From Achromobacter spanius (lineage in GTDB: Bacteria; Pseudomonadota; Gammaproteobacteria; Burkholderiales; Burkholderiaceae_B), in contig NZ_CP121261.1 of the NCBI RefSeq assembly GCF_029637605.1, positions 930,001-994,000 of the forward strand: a stretch of 64,000 bases of DNA. Direction: 5' to 3'. This document shows, piece by piece, positions 49,360-57,260 of this stretch. Position numbers and translations under genes: made by a program. Every line of letters begins with the position of its first letter. Position 1 is the first letter of the stretch. The notes below the pieces were generated by a model. The model was not told the DNA's origin. It saw only the letters and a list, made by a program, of their open reading frames with translations, and made no database searches.

Positions 49360-50544
49360 ATGTTCGACCCCCTGCGCCAGATACTCAGCCTGCATGACTT
49401 CGAAGCGGCCGCGAAGCAGCGCCTGCCCAAGCCCATCTACGCCTATGTGTCGGGCGCGGTGGAAGACGGGCAATCCGAACGCGGCAACCGGCAGGCCTTT
49501 GCGCAGTACGGCTTTCGGCCCAAGGTGTTGTTCGACGTCTCCCAACGCAGCACGCGCACCACGGTATTGGGCCGGGAGTATGCCGCGCCGGTGGGCGTGG
49601 CCCCCATGGGAATCTCGGCGCTTTCTAGCTATCGCGGCGACGTCGTGCTGGCGCGCGCCGCCGCCGAGGCGAACGTGCCTTGCATCATGAGCGGGTCATC
49701 GTTGATCCGTCTGGAAGAGGTCATGCAGGCCGCGCCGGGCACCTGGTTTCAGGCCTACCTGCCGGGCGACGACGCGCAGATCGCGGCCTTGATCGACCGC
49801 GTGGCGGCAGCCGGCGTGACGACCTTGGTGCTGACGGTGGACACGCCCGTTGCCGCCAACCGCGAGAACAATGTGCGGGCGGGGTTTTCAACGCCGCTGC
49901 GGCCCAGCGTGGGCCTGGCCTGGCAAGGGCTGACGCATCCACGCTGGTTGTTCGGCACGATCCTGCGCACGCTGTGGCGCCATGGCATGCCGCACTTCGA
50001 GAACAACTACGCCACGCGCGGCGCGCCGATTCTGTCGGCCAACGTGCTGCGCGATTTTTCCGATCGCGGCCACTTGAACTGGCGGCACGTGGCCGCCATC
50101 CGCCGGCGCTGGCAAGGGCAGATGGTGATCAAGGGCATTCTGCATCCCGACGATGCGCGCACCGCGCGCGCACAGGGCATGGACGGCATCATTGTGTCGA
50201 ACCACGGCGGCCGGCAATTGGACGGCAGCGTGTCGCCCTTGCAAGCGCTGCCGGAAGTCGTTGACGCGGCCGGTGGCATGGACGTGATGCTGGACAGCGG
50301 CGTGCGGCGCGGGTCCGACGTGCTCAAGGCCATGGCGCTGGGGGCGCGCTGCGTGTTCGTGGGCCGCCCGTTCAACTATGCGGCGACGGTGGCCGGACAG
50401 CGCGGCGTGGCGCACGCCATCAACCTGATCGTGGAAGAAGTCAGGCGCAACATGGGCCTGCTGGGCGTGGTGGATGTGGCGCAAGTCAATGCGGATGCCT
50501 TGGTGCGCGTGCCGTCGGTGGGGGATGACGCGCGGCAAGGCTAG
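49360..50544 (+). CDS. FMN-dependent alpha-hydroxyacid dehydrogenase
   Basis: The 394-residue enzyme of the L-lactate/mandelate dehydrogenase and glycolate oxidase family has PIYAYVSGAVEDG near the start, VGVAPMGISAL (FMN), WFQAYLPGDD, LTVDTPVAANREN, MVIKGILHPDDA (catalytic Lys), SNHGGRQLDGS (catalytic His and Arg) and LDSGVRRGSDVLKAMALGA (FMN phosphate). It oxidises (S)-2-hydroxy acids to keto acids, passing electrons to quinone or oxygen. GAGGAG upstream supports the start. It has no close operon partner; the divergent LysR is its likely regulator. Confidence 0.92.
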   Translation: MFDPLRQILSLHDFEAAAKQRLPKPIYAYVSGAVEDGQSERGNRQAFAQYGFRPKVLFDVSQRSTRTTVLGREYAAPVGVAPMGISALSSYRGDVVLARAAAEANVPCIMSGSSLIRLEEVMQAAPGTWFQAYLPGDDAQIAALIDRVAAAGVTTLVLTVDTPVAANRENNVRAGFSTPLRPSVGLAWQGLTHPRWLFGTILRTLWRHGMPHFENNYATRGAPILSANVLRDFSDRGHLNWRHVAAIRRRWQGQMVIKGILHPDDARTARAQGMDGIIVSNHGGRQLDGSVSPLQALPEVVDAAGGMDVMLDSGVRRGSDVLKAMALGARCVFVGRPFNYAATVAGQRGVAHAINLIVEEVRRNMGLLGVVDVAQVNADALVRVPSVGDDARQG

Positions 50545-50580
50545 GTAAGGCCAGCCAAGGCTAGGTAGACAAGGCAAGGC
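50536..50580 (+). repeat. Repeated stop-codon region after the hydroxyacid dehydrogenase
   Basis: CAAGGCTAGGTA, which contains the gene's TAG stop, occurs at 50536 and again at 50556, followed by further AAGGC units. The gap to the next gene is only 46 bases. Confidence 0.7.
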
Positions 50581-50590
50581 ATGCCCTAGA

Positions 50591-51511
50591 ATGCCGGCAC
50601 CGCTTTGTTTGAAGCACCCTCCGCGAATCGCCTTGCCTCTACCTGTCCGCGCCACTTTTCTTTCCCGCCCAAGCAAGCGATGTGGCCTATGTCTTGCGCT
50701 GGCACTGATCGTTTCGATACCCGCCATCGCCCGTGCGCAGCCCGCCGCGTCTGAGAATGCCTACGCGAAGACAGTCGAACCCATCGGCGGCGACTTCGCG
50801 CTGCAAGGCTATCCCCGTTCCCACCTGCGAACCATCCTGTATCGCGGCAAGCCCTATCGGCCCTTGAATGCCGTGGAGTTCATCCACGTGCGCGCGCTGG
50901 GGCCCACGCAAGGCGGCCAGCCGATGCTGTTGGCGGTGTCGAACGACTTCATGGGTGTCGGCACGATATTGATCGCGGTGCAAAACGGGACGCCGCTTGC
51001 GCGTGTTTTGAGTCCCACCGTCGACATGCACGACCCCGACATGGGCGTGGCACAACCCGGCCGCAAGGACCTGCTGCTGTTCACGGCGGGCTCGCGGGCG
51101 CTGGTGACGTCGACGGGCCAGGTGCTTTGGTTTGAACACCAGCGCCAGAAGGAAAAACTACATTCCATTCCCCAGTTGGTATCGGTGTCGCCCGACAACC
51201 GGCACGGCGCGCTGTTGCTGGACAACGAGATCCGGCTTGGCCGCTTGGACGATGGCCCCTATGCCACCGTGCCGTTCACCAAAGCCATGCAGACGAAGGC
51301 TTTCAGCGGCTTATGGGATGAAAGTTCGCAGGCCGCCAGAAAAGCGCTGGACGCTGGTCAGCGCATCGATCAGCGCCGCCTGTACGGCAACTTGAAGGCG
51401 GAATGGATCAACAAGAATTTTCAATGGCAGGAAGGCAAGAACGGATGGCAGTTCAATGGCTATGGCCTGAAGTCGGCGGCGTTGCCGGTTACCACGGCGC
51501 GGGAGCGGTGA
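50591..51511 (+). CDS. Unknown exported protein
   Basis: The 306-residue product has a long basic N region followed by a hydrophobic core (CGLCLALALIVSIPAIARAQ), with cleavage near residue 50. The mature part has propeller-like beta segments such as LLLFTAGSRALVTSTGQVLWFE and QLVSVSPDNRHGALLLDNEIRLGRL, reminiscent of PQQ or WD-type blades but without clear repeats. A shorter start is possible at an internal codon. The next gene begins one base after its stop, so they are probably one operon. Function not recognised. Confidence 0.6.
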   Translation: MPAPLCLKHPPRIALPLPVRATFLSRPSKRCGLCLALALIVSIPAIARAQPAASENAYAKTVEPIGGDFALQGYPRSHLRTILYRGKPYRPLNAVEFIHVRALGPTQGGQPMLLAVSNDFMGVGTILIAVQNGTPLARVLSPTVDMHDPDMGVAQPGRKDLLLFTAGSRALVTSTGQVLWFEHQRQKEKLHSIPQLVSVSPDNRHGALLLDNEIRLGRLDDGPYATVPFTKAMQTKAFSGLWDESSQAARKALDAGQRIDQRRLYGNLKAEWINKNFQWQEGKNGWQFNGYGLKSAALPVTTARER

Positions 51512-51512
51512 G

Positions 51513-52208
51513 GTGAGGTTGAATCGATTGATGCCGAATTCGTTGATGCCGTCCATCCGGCGTATGGCGACGTTTGGCTTGCTGGCGCTGCTGGCGGGAT
51601 GCGCGGGCCGTGCCGAGATCTTTGAAGAACATGTGCGCACCGAAGACGCCAAACCAACGGACGTCGTCCTGACGCTGGACGTTGCCTTCGCGCGCGCACC
51701 CGACTTCGCTCCCGAAACCAACACCTACAAGGGCCCGCCCCGGCGCGTGGAGTATTCCGGCTACCCCAGCCTGGACGTGCCGTTCTATCAAAAGGGCCTG
51801 GGCATGGACCTGGGCGTGCTGGGCGACCCGCGCGCCTTGCTCGCGTTGCCGTACCCATCGCCCACAACACGCACCACGTCGGCGAAACTGAAAATATTCG
51901 GTGAACGCCGCGATGCCCGGCATTACCGCTTCGTCGTGCTGCCGCGTTCCGGATGGAACAGCTACAACAGTTTCCAGGTGTCGTTCGCCGTCAACGGCCG
52001 GCGAGAGGGCATGACGTTTGCCTACAGCACGAAGGCCGTGTGCGAAAGCGCGTTCGACGTGACCACGCCCACTTACGGGTTCGGCATGTCGGTATCGGCG
52101 AGCTTTGCGGACGGCAAGCCCGGCTGCCTGATGGCCTGCGATGCGCGGCCAGGTTACCCGGGGTACTGCGCGTTTGGCGCGGATGTTGAGTCGATGCTGA
52201 GGCGGTAG
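51513..52208 (+). CDS. Unknown lipoprotein
   Basis: The 231-residue product has a lipoprotein signal (RRMATFGLLALLAGC, lipobox LAGC, Cys about residue 30). GTG at 51513 is used because GGAG lies seven bases upstream and only one base separates it from the previous stop; ATG at 51531 is an alternative. The mature part contains YRFVVLPRSGWNSYNSFQVSF and several Cys near the end (PGCLMACDARPGYPGYCAFG). No family recognised. The tight spacing suggests a shared role with the preceding exported protein. Confidence 0.65.
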   Translation: MRLNRLMPNSLMPSIRRMATFGLLALLAGCAGRAEIFEEHVRTEDAKPTDVVLTLDVAFARAPDFAPETNTYKGPPRRVEYSGYPSLDVPFYQKGLGMDLGVLGDPRALLALPYPSPTTRTTSAKLKIFGERRDARHYRFVVLPRSGWNSYNSFQVSFAVNGRREGMTFAYSTKAVCESAFDVTTPTYGFGMSVSASFADGKPGCLMACDARPGYPGYCAFGADVESMLRR

Positions 52209-52282
52209 CGCCGGTGCGGCATGCCTAATTATCCAAGATCGCGGAAAGGACTAAGCTTTCCGTTTTATCCAGGAGCTCCAGC

Positions 52283-53158
52283 ATGTCGACCACTCAGCAT
52301 GAAGACACCTATGCACTCGGTTCATGCCGGGTCAAGCGCCTGGGGTATGGCGCGATGCAGTTGGCCGGCCCCGGCGTGTTCGGCCCGCCGCGCGACCGCG
52401 ACGCGGCGCTGGCGGTGCTGCGCGAAGCGGTGGCCAGTGGCGTGAACCATATCGACACCAGCGATTTCTACGGCCCGCACGTTACCAACCAGATCATCCG
52501 CGAAGCCTTGTCGCCGTATCCGGATGACTTGGTGCTGGTGACGAAGATCGGCGCCCGGCGTGGTGAAGATGCCTCGTGGATACGCGCTGACAGCGCACCC
52601 GAGCTTGAGCGCGCGGTGGAAGACAATCTGCGCAATCTGGGGCTGGACGCGCTGGACGTAGTCAACCTGCGCATCATGTTTGGTGTGCATGGGCCGCAAG
52701 AAGGGTCGATTGCGCAGCCCTTGGCGGCGTTGGCGCAGTTGCAGCAGCGGGGGCTGGTGCGCCATATCGGCCTGAGCAACGTGACGGCCGAGCAAGTGCG
52801 CGAAGGGCGAGGGCTGTGCGACATCGTGTGCGTGCAGAACCAGTACAACCTGGCGCATCGGCATGATGATGCACTGATCGACGCCTTGGCGGATGATGGC
52901 ATTGCCTATGTGCCGTATTTTCCGTTGGGTGGTTTCAGCCCGCTGCAGTCGGCAACGCTGACCGACGTGGCGCAGCGGCTGGAGGCCACGCCGATGCAGG
53001 TGGCGATTGCGTGGCTGCTGCAGCGGTCGCCCAATATCCTGGTCATACCGGGCACGTCGTCGGTGGCGCACCTGCGCGAGAACCTGGCCGCGGCAAGCTT
53101 GGCATTGCCGCCGGAGGCCGTGCGCGCGCTGGACGGTATCGCGGGCGCGGCGGCGTAA
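52283..53158 (+). CDS. Aldo/keto reductase (YdbC-like)
   Basis: The 291-residue (alpha/beta)8 oxidoreductase has VNHIDTSDFYGPHVTNQIIREAL (catalytic Asp and Tyr) and LVTKIGARRG (Lys). The usual fourth residue, His in a VDLxxxH strand, is replaced: the strand reads LDVVNLRIMFG. IGLSNVTAEQV, QNQYNLAHR and IPGTSSVAHLRENL are the NADPH-side motifs. Overall it resembles E. coli YdbC, which reduces pyridoxal. AGGAG upstream supports the start. Confidence 0.88.
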   Translation: MSTTQHEDTYALGSCRVKRLGYGAMQLAGPGVFGPPRDRDAALAVLREAVASGVNHIDTSDFYGPHVTNQIIREALSPYPDDLVLVTKIGARRGEDASWIRADSAPELERAVEDNLRNLGLDALDVVNLRIMFGVHGPQEGSIAQPLAALAQLQQRGLVRHIGLSNVTAEQVREGRGLCDIVCVQNQYNLAHRHDDALIDALADDGIAYVPYFPLGGFSPLQSATLTDVAQRLEATPMQVAIAWLLQRSPNILVIPGTSSVAHLRENLAAASLALPPEAVRALDGIAGAAA

Positions 53159-53186
53159 GAACGCGCGCTGCGCGCACCTTTGCCCG

Positions 53187-54335
53187 CTACGCCAGTTCCA
53201 ACCGGTTACCGCCCAGCGATTTTGCGCGGTACAAGGCGCGGTCAGCTGCCGCCAGGCTATCGGCCAGCGGCGGCGCGGTGCGCTCGAACCGCGCCAGCCC
53301 GATGCTGACCGTGGCGCGGATGGCGCTGCGATCCACGTGTTCGGAAACCGTGTCCGCAAAGCGTTGCGCGACGGCTTCGCCCAGCGCCTGCGCGCGCCGC
53401 GCCTCGTCGCCCGTCAGCAGCGCGGCGAACTCTTCGCCGCCGATACGCGCCAACAGCACGCCCGGCCCGGCCACGCTCTGCGCGATGTCGGCAAACGCCT
53501 TGAGCACCTGGTCGCCGGCCTGATGCCCGTGTCGGTCATTGATGGATTTGAAGTGGTCAAGGTCAAACGCCAGCACGGCCACCGGCCCCTGGTTTGCATT
53601 GGCGTGCAGCAAGCGCATGCCTTCTTCGAAAAACCAGCGGCGGTTGCCCAGGCGCGTCAGGTAGTCGGTTTGCGATTCGCGCAGCAACTGGCCATGCGCC
53701 TCTTCGCGTACCAGCTTGAGCAGCGCCATGGGCAGCAACACCGAATACAGCACGCCTTCGTACATGGTGATGTTGCTGGATGCCAGTTGGACCGAGGGGC
53801 CGTATACCCCAACCAGCCAGGGCAGGATCAGGGCGCGGAAGGCATAGAACAAGGCATGGATGCCGGTGATGGCGACGACAAAGCGCCGGGGCGCCAGCGG
53901 CTTCAGGGGCGTGCAGCGCCACATTTCCCAAGCGGTCAGTGCCGCGACGACGGCGATGGGCACCGCGCTGACATAGCTCCACATGATGCCTTGCCAGCGC
54001 GTGCCGGCCGCTGTCCACAGCAAGGCCGTGATCGCCAGCAACGCCGCGGAGGTCCCGCGATACTGCTTGCCGTTGAAGGCCGCAACGCCGTGCAGCACCA
54101 GCAGATAGCCGCCAAGAATGATGAAGTTGCTTAGCCCAGGGCCAAGCGCGGCGGGCAGGTGGCCGCGCAACAGCACCACGGTACAGCCGGCGGCGATGGT
54201 GGTGAAGCCCACGGCCAGCAGTCTCAGTTCCTTGCCGCGCCGCGTATTCGTCCGATATTCCCAATAAAGCATCCCGGCGCTGGCTAGCAGCGTTCCGATG
54301 ACGAGCAGGTAAAGGGTGTAGAGATCGACGTGCAT
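53187..54335 (-). CDS. Membrane diguanylate cyclase without I-site
   Basis: The 382-residue protein has six predicted transmembrane helices in the first 210 residues, then a GGDEF domain: TDYLTRLGNRRWFFEEG, FDLDHFKSINDRHGHQAGD and active site ARIGGEEF. The positions before the active site (VAGPGVLLARI) lack the RxxD inhibitory motif, so feedback by cyclic di-GMP is not expected, unlike the cyclase at 33290-34879. The membrane part resembles integral sensor modules of unknown ligand. Confidence 0.9.
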   Translation of the reverse strand: MHVDLYTLYLLVIGTLLASAGMLYWEYRTNTRRGKELRLLAVGFTTIAAGCTVVLLRGHLPAALGPGLSNFIILGGYLLVLHGVAAFNGKQYRGTSAALLAITALLWTAAGTRWQGIMWSYVSAVPIAVVAALTAWEMWRCTPLKPLAPRRFVVAITGIHALFYAFRALILPWLVGVYGPSVQLASSNITMYEGVLYSVLLPMALLKLVREEAHGQLLRESQTDYLTRLGNRRWFFEEGMRLLHANANQGPVAVLAFDLDHFKSINDRHGHQAGDQVLKAFADIAQSVAGPGVLLARIGGEEFAALLTGDEARRAQALGEAVAQRFADTVSEHVDRSAIRATVSIGLARFERTAPPLADSLAAADRALYRAKSLGGNRLELA

Positions 54336-54410
54336 CCCGGCGGTATCAGCGTGGCGCCGACACGGCTTGCCGACAGCGGGATTTTACGGGGAAAACTCCA
54401 CCCTTATCTG

Positions 54411-55910
54411 TTACAGGCCAGCGTGTTGCGTGGCTGCAAACAGGTCGTTTGTGTGCACCATCAGCGCGCGCACCTGATGCAGCAGCGGATACTGATTCAA
54501 CACGCCGGCCCATTGCGGCGACGTCAGCAATCCGTGCCACACGGCTTCCAGCGCTTGCGCGTCGGCGGGCAGGCCCAGCGAGAGTTGGCTGGCGTAGGCC
54601 ACGCTGGCCGGCGCGGACAGCAATTGCATGCGGCAAGCGGCGTTCAGCAAGCGCGGCGTGTCGATGGGTTCGTCGGCGGGCGCGTCGCAGCAATAGAGCA
54701 CGGCGCTTGCCAGGTCGAGGCCTAGTGTGGGCAAGGTGCTCAGGGACGCGCCGCGCAGCGCCACGGTGCCTTGGCGCGACAGGAACGGGTAGATGACGCC
54801 AGCGTCCGCCTGCGCCAGCCGTTGCAGGCCGCGCAGCAAGCGGGGGAAGTCGGTGCTGGCCGCGTCCACAGACGCCTTGGCCTCGACCAACAGGCACACA
54901 TCCCAGGTGGGTTCGGCCTCTGGCGGGCCGGCGCGGCGCAACAGGGCGGCGTCCCACTCGCTTTTGGCGCGGTCGGCCGAGCCGGGCAGTTCGGGCGGTA
55001 CGTGCATCGAGGTCACCACGCGATAGACGTCGGCCCTTGATGTCGTGCCTTGCGGGGCTTCTGTAGAGGCTGCTGTAGATCCTTCTGTAGAGGCAGCAGC
55101 AGTAGAAGCAGCAGTAGAGGCAGCAATAGAGGCTTCTGTATTGAGACGGTGCGCCAAGGCTTGCAGCGCTTTCGCAGCCTGTGCCTCGACAGCCGCGCCA
55201 CGCTGTTGCGCGGCCAGGCCTCGCGCGACCGCGTCCGGCGTGCCGGAGCGCGGACCGTTGCGGTTCCATAGCGCTTGATACCGCTGCACCAGCGCGTCAG
55301 AGGCCAGGGCGTCCAAGCGGCACAGGCGTTCCAGGGTGGGGCCGTCGCGCAGGCGGGCCAGGCTGCGCGCCATGGCGGAATCGCTTTCGGCGTCGGGCAG
55401 TGCGTCGATCCGCTCAACGGCCTGGGACAGCGCCGCCCACGCCGATGTTGACGCGGCGGCCTGCAACGCGGCCAAGGCATCGCGTTGCGAGCCCGGCGGC
55501 ATGCGTTGCAGCTTGGCGGGGTGGGCGATGGCGTTGACGGCCGCGACGACTTCACGCCGGTCCGGCTCGGCGCCCGCCGCCAACGAGGCGTATTCGCGCA
55601 CCTGCACGGCTTGGTGGCGCAGGACCATGGCCTGAATGGCGGGGTCGCCCTGGTTCGCGCGCATGGCTTCGCCGATCAACTGCGCCAGGGCGTCGATGAA
55701 GGTCTGCTTGACCGTGGCGGGCGGTGTGTCTGAACGGGCCAGCGCCTGCCGCGCCTGGTCGATGGACACGGCCAGCATGCTGGTGCAATGGCGGCTGGGT
55801 GCGGCGGGGCCCGCGTCCAAGGCGGCTTCTGGGGTGTCCGGCAAGCGATAGCGGCGGGCGACGATGCGTAGCGTTTCGTCCAGCAGGGCGGGGCGCGGCG
55901 GCAGGGGCAT
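54411..55910 (-). CDS. Unknown 499-residue protein with AST-repeat linker
   Basis: No family recognised with confidence. The N-terminal two thirds are helical and Ala-rich. A low-complexity linker of repeated AAST units (about nucleotides 55056-55140) joins them to a C-terminal domain containing SEWDAALLRRAG and WDVCLLVEAKAS. The spacing D-x6-E-A-K resembles the core of PD-(D/E)xK nuclease folds but the rest is not convincing. No signal peptide or membrane helix. It lies alone between a diguanylate cyclase and the HbpS-like gene, and may be conserved in relatives under a generic or mistaken name. Confidence 0.65.
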   Translation of the reverse strand: MPLPPRPALLDETLRIVARRYRLPDTPEAALDAGPAAPSRHCTSMLAVSIDQARQALARSDTPPATVKQTFIDALAQLIGEAMRANQGDPAIQAMVLRHQAVQVREYASLAAGAEPDRREVVAAVNAIAHPAKLQRMPPGSQRDALAALQAAASTSAWAALSQAVERIDALPDAESDSAMARSLARLRDGPTLERLCRLDALASDALVQRYQALWNRNGPRSGTPDAVARGLAAQQRGAAVEAQAAKALQALAHRLNTEASIAASTAASTAAASTEGSTAASTEAPQGTTSRADVYRVVTSMHVPPELPGSADRAKSEWDAALLRRAGPPEAEPTWDVCLLVEAKASVDAASTDFPRLLRGLQRLAQADAGVIYPFLSRQGTVALRGASLSTLPTLGLDLASAVLYCCDAPADEPIDTPRLLNAACRMQLLSAPASVAYASQLSLGLPADAQALEAVWHGLLTSPQWAGVLNQYPLLHQVRALMVHTNDLFAATQHAGL

Positions 55911-56009
55911 GGGGTGTACCGGTGTATTCAGACTGTGGCGCCGTAAGCCTAGCCTGTTGCCGGCCTAGGCGCCAATACCGACATGCCCACTGGCCGTCCC
56001 GCAGCGTCC

Positions 56010-56519
56010 TTATTTGAACATTGCCGCGTTGTCTTGCAGCACCGTGTCGGCGCACTGCGCGTCCAGGTGGCCCCCGGGTGCGCCGGCCACGCCGATGGCG
56101 CCGATGACCTTGTCGCCCGCCTTGACGGGCACGCCGCCGCCCAAGAGCAGGAAGCCCGGAATGTCGGTCAGGTTGGCCGCGCCCGGATTCTTCTGCGCGT
56201 TCTCCATCATGGTCAGCGTGGGCGTCTTGGCGGACACGGCGGTGAATGCCTTGGCGCGGCTGGCTTCGATGGTGTGCGGGCCGGCGTTGTCGGCGCGGGC
56301 GAAGGCCTTGAGCAGGCCGGCGCGGTCCACCACGGAGGCGCTGACGTTATAGCCCTTGGCCTGGCAGGCGGCGACGGTGGCGGTGGCGAGCGTTTGCGCA
56401 TCGGCCATCGACAGGTTGGTTTCCGTCAGCACGGCGGCGTGGGCGGCGGTGGAGAAAGCCAGCGTGGCGGCCAGCGAGGAAACAAGGGTGGCAAGGGGTT
56501 GGCGGGTCATGGTCTGCAT
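56010..56519 (-). CDS. GlcG/HbpS-like (DUF336) exported protein
   Basis: The 169-residue product has a signal peptide (cleavage near TAAHAA, residue 29) and a GlcG/HbpS domain: LSMADAQTLATATVAACQAKGYNVSASVVDRAG, FARADNAGPHTIEASRAKAFTA and FLLLGGGVPVKAGDKVIGAIGVAGAPGG. HbpS proteins bind haem or redox cofactors outside the membrane; in Streptomyces one feeds the SenS-SenR two-component system. Here the gene lies directly after a response regulator and kinase. A CCGTA-N4-TACGG repeat lies 80-97 bp upstream of the start. Met 4 is an alternative start. Confidence 0.87.
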   Translation of the reverse strand: MQTMTRQPLATLVSSLAATLAFSTAAHAAVLTETNLSMADAQTLATATVAACQAKGYNVSASVVDRAGLLKAFARADNAGPHTIEASRAKAFTAVSAKTPTLTMMENAQKNPGAANLTDIPGFLLLGGGVPVKAGDKVIGAIGVAGAPGGHLDAQCADTVLQDNAAMFK

Positions 56520-56598
56520 CCTTTTTGTGGGTGTCGTCAGGAGCAGTCAGTGTGGCCAAAACGCACGGCGGGCGGTATACGCCCGACTACTCGCGCGT

Positions 56599-56616
56599 CT
56601 CCGTAGCGTTACGGAG
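56599..56616. promoter_or_regulatory. Response-regulator-type inverted repeat upstream of the HbpS-like gene
   Basis: CTCCGTA (56599-56605) and TACGGAG (56610-56616) flank GCGT, a perfect inverted repeat. A near-identical repeat (TCCGTA-N4-TACGGA) occurs before the kinase gene at 58731-58746. Both positions fit binding by the FixJ-type regulator encoded between them. Confidence 0.6.
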
Positions 56617-56630
56617 GGCGGGGCGCGGGG

Positions 56631-57260
56631 CTAGTCGAGCAGGGTGGCGTATTGGCGGATCAGTTGCGCCAGCGAGTCGGCTTCCAGCTTGGCGAAGACG
56701 TTGGCTCGATACGTTTCAACGGTGCGTGGCGACAAGTCGAATTCGCGCGCGATTTCCTTGTTGCTCATGCCTTGCACGACGCGCGCCAGCACCTCGTGTT
56801 CGCGTCCGGACAAGCGCGCCAGCCGGTCGGCGGCGGCCTGGGTCACGGCCAGTTTTTCGCGGCTGGCGATATGGGTGCGTACGGCCGCCTGCACCGCGTC
56901 CAGGAACACGTCGTCATCCACGGGCTTTTGCAGGAATTCCATGGCGCCGCCCTTGAAGGCGCGCCGGCACAGATCCACGTTGGCATGGCCCGTCAGCATG
57001 ACGACCGGCAGGTCGGACTGCGCGGCCAAACGGCCAAGCACGTCCAGCCCGCTGATGCCGGGCATGCGGATGTCCAGCACCACGCAGCCGATGGCGCTGG
57101 CGCTCAACTGCGTCAGAAAGGCCTGCGGGTCGCCAAAGCCCACGCTGCGCAGGCCCACGCTACGCAGCAACAGGGCCAGCGCATCGCGCACGGCGTCGTC
57201 GTCATCCACCAGGTACACCAGCGGGGATTGATCGGGCGTGCGCGTGTTCGGGGGGCTCAT
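56631..57260 (-). CDS. Response regulator, FixJ/LuxR type
   Basis: This protein has 209 residues from ATG 57260. The receiver domain has acidic pocket VDDDDAVRDAL, phosphoacceptor Asp in VVLDIRMPGISGL, VMLTGHA and FLQKPVDDD. The C-terminal LuxR-type helix-turn-helix reads LSGREHEVLARVVQGMSNKEIAREFDLSPRTVETYR. The start overlaps the kinase stop as ATGA, so translation is coupled. It probably binds the CCGTA-N4-TACGG repeats on each side of the pair. Confidence 0.93.
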   Translation of the reverse strand: MSPPNTRTPDQSPLVYLVDDDDAVRDALALLLRSVGLRSVGFGDPQAFLTQLSASAIGCVVLDIRMPGISGLDVLGRLAAQSDLPVVMLTGHANVDLCRRAFKGGAMEFLQKPVDDDVFLDAVQAAVRTHIASREKLAVTQAAADRLARLSGREHEVLARVVQGMSNKEIAREFDLSPRTVETYRANVFAKLEADSLAQLIRQYATLLD

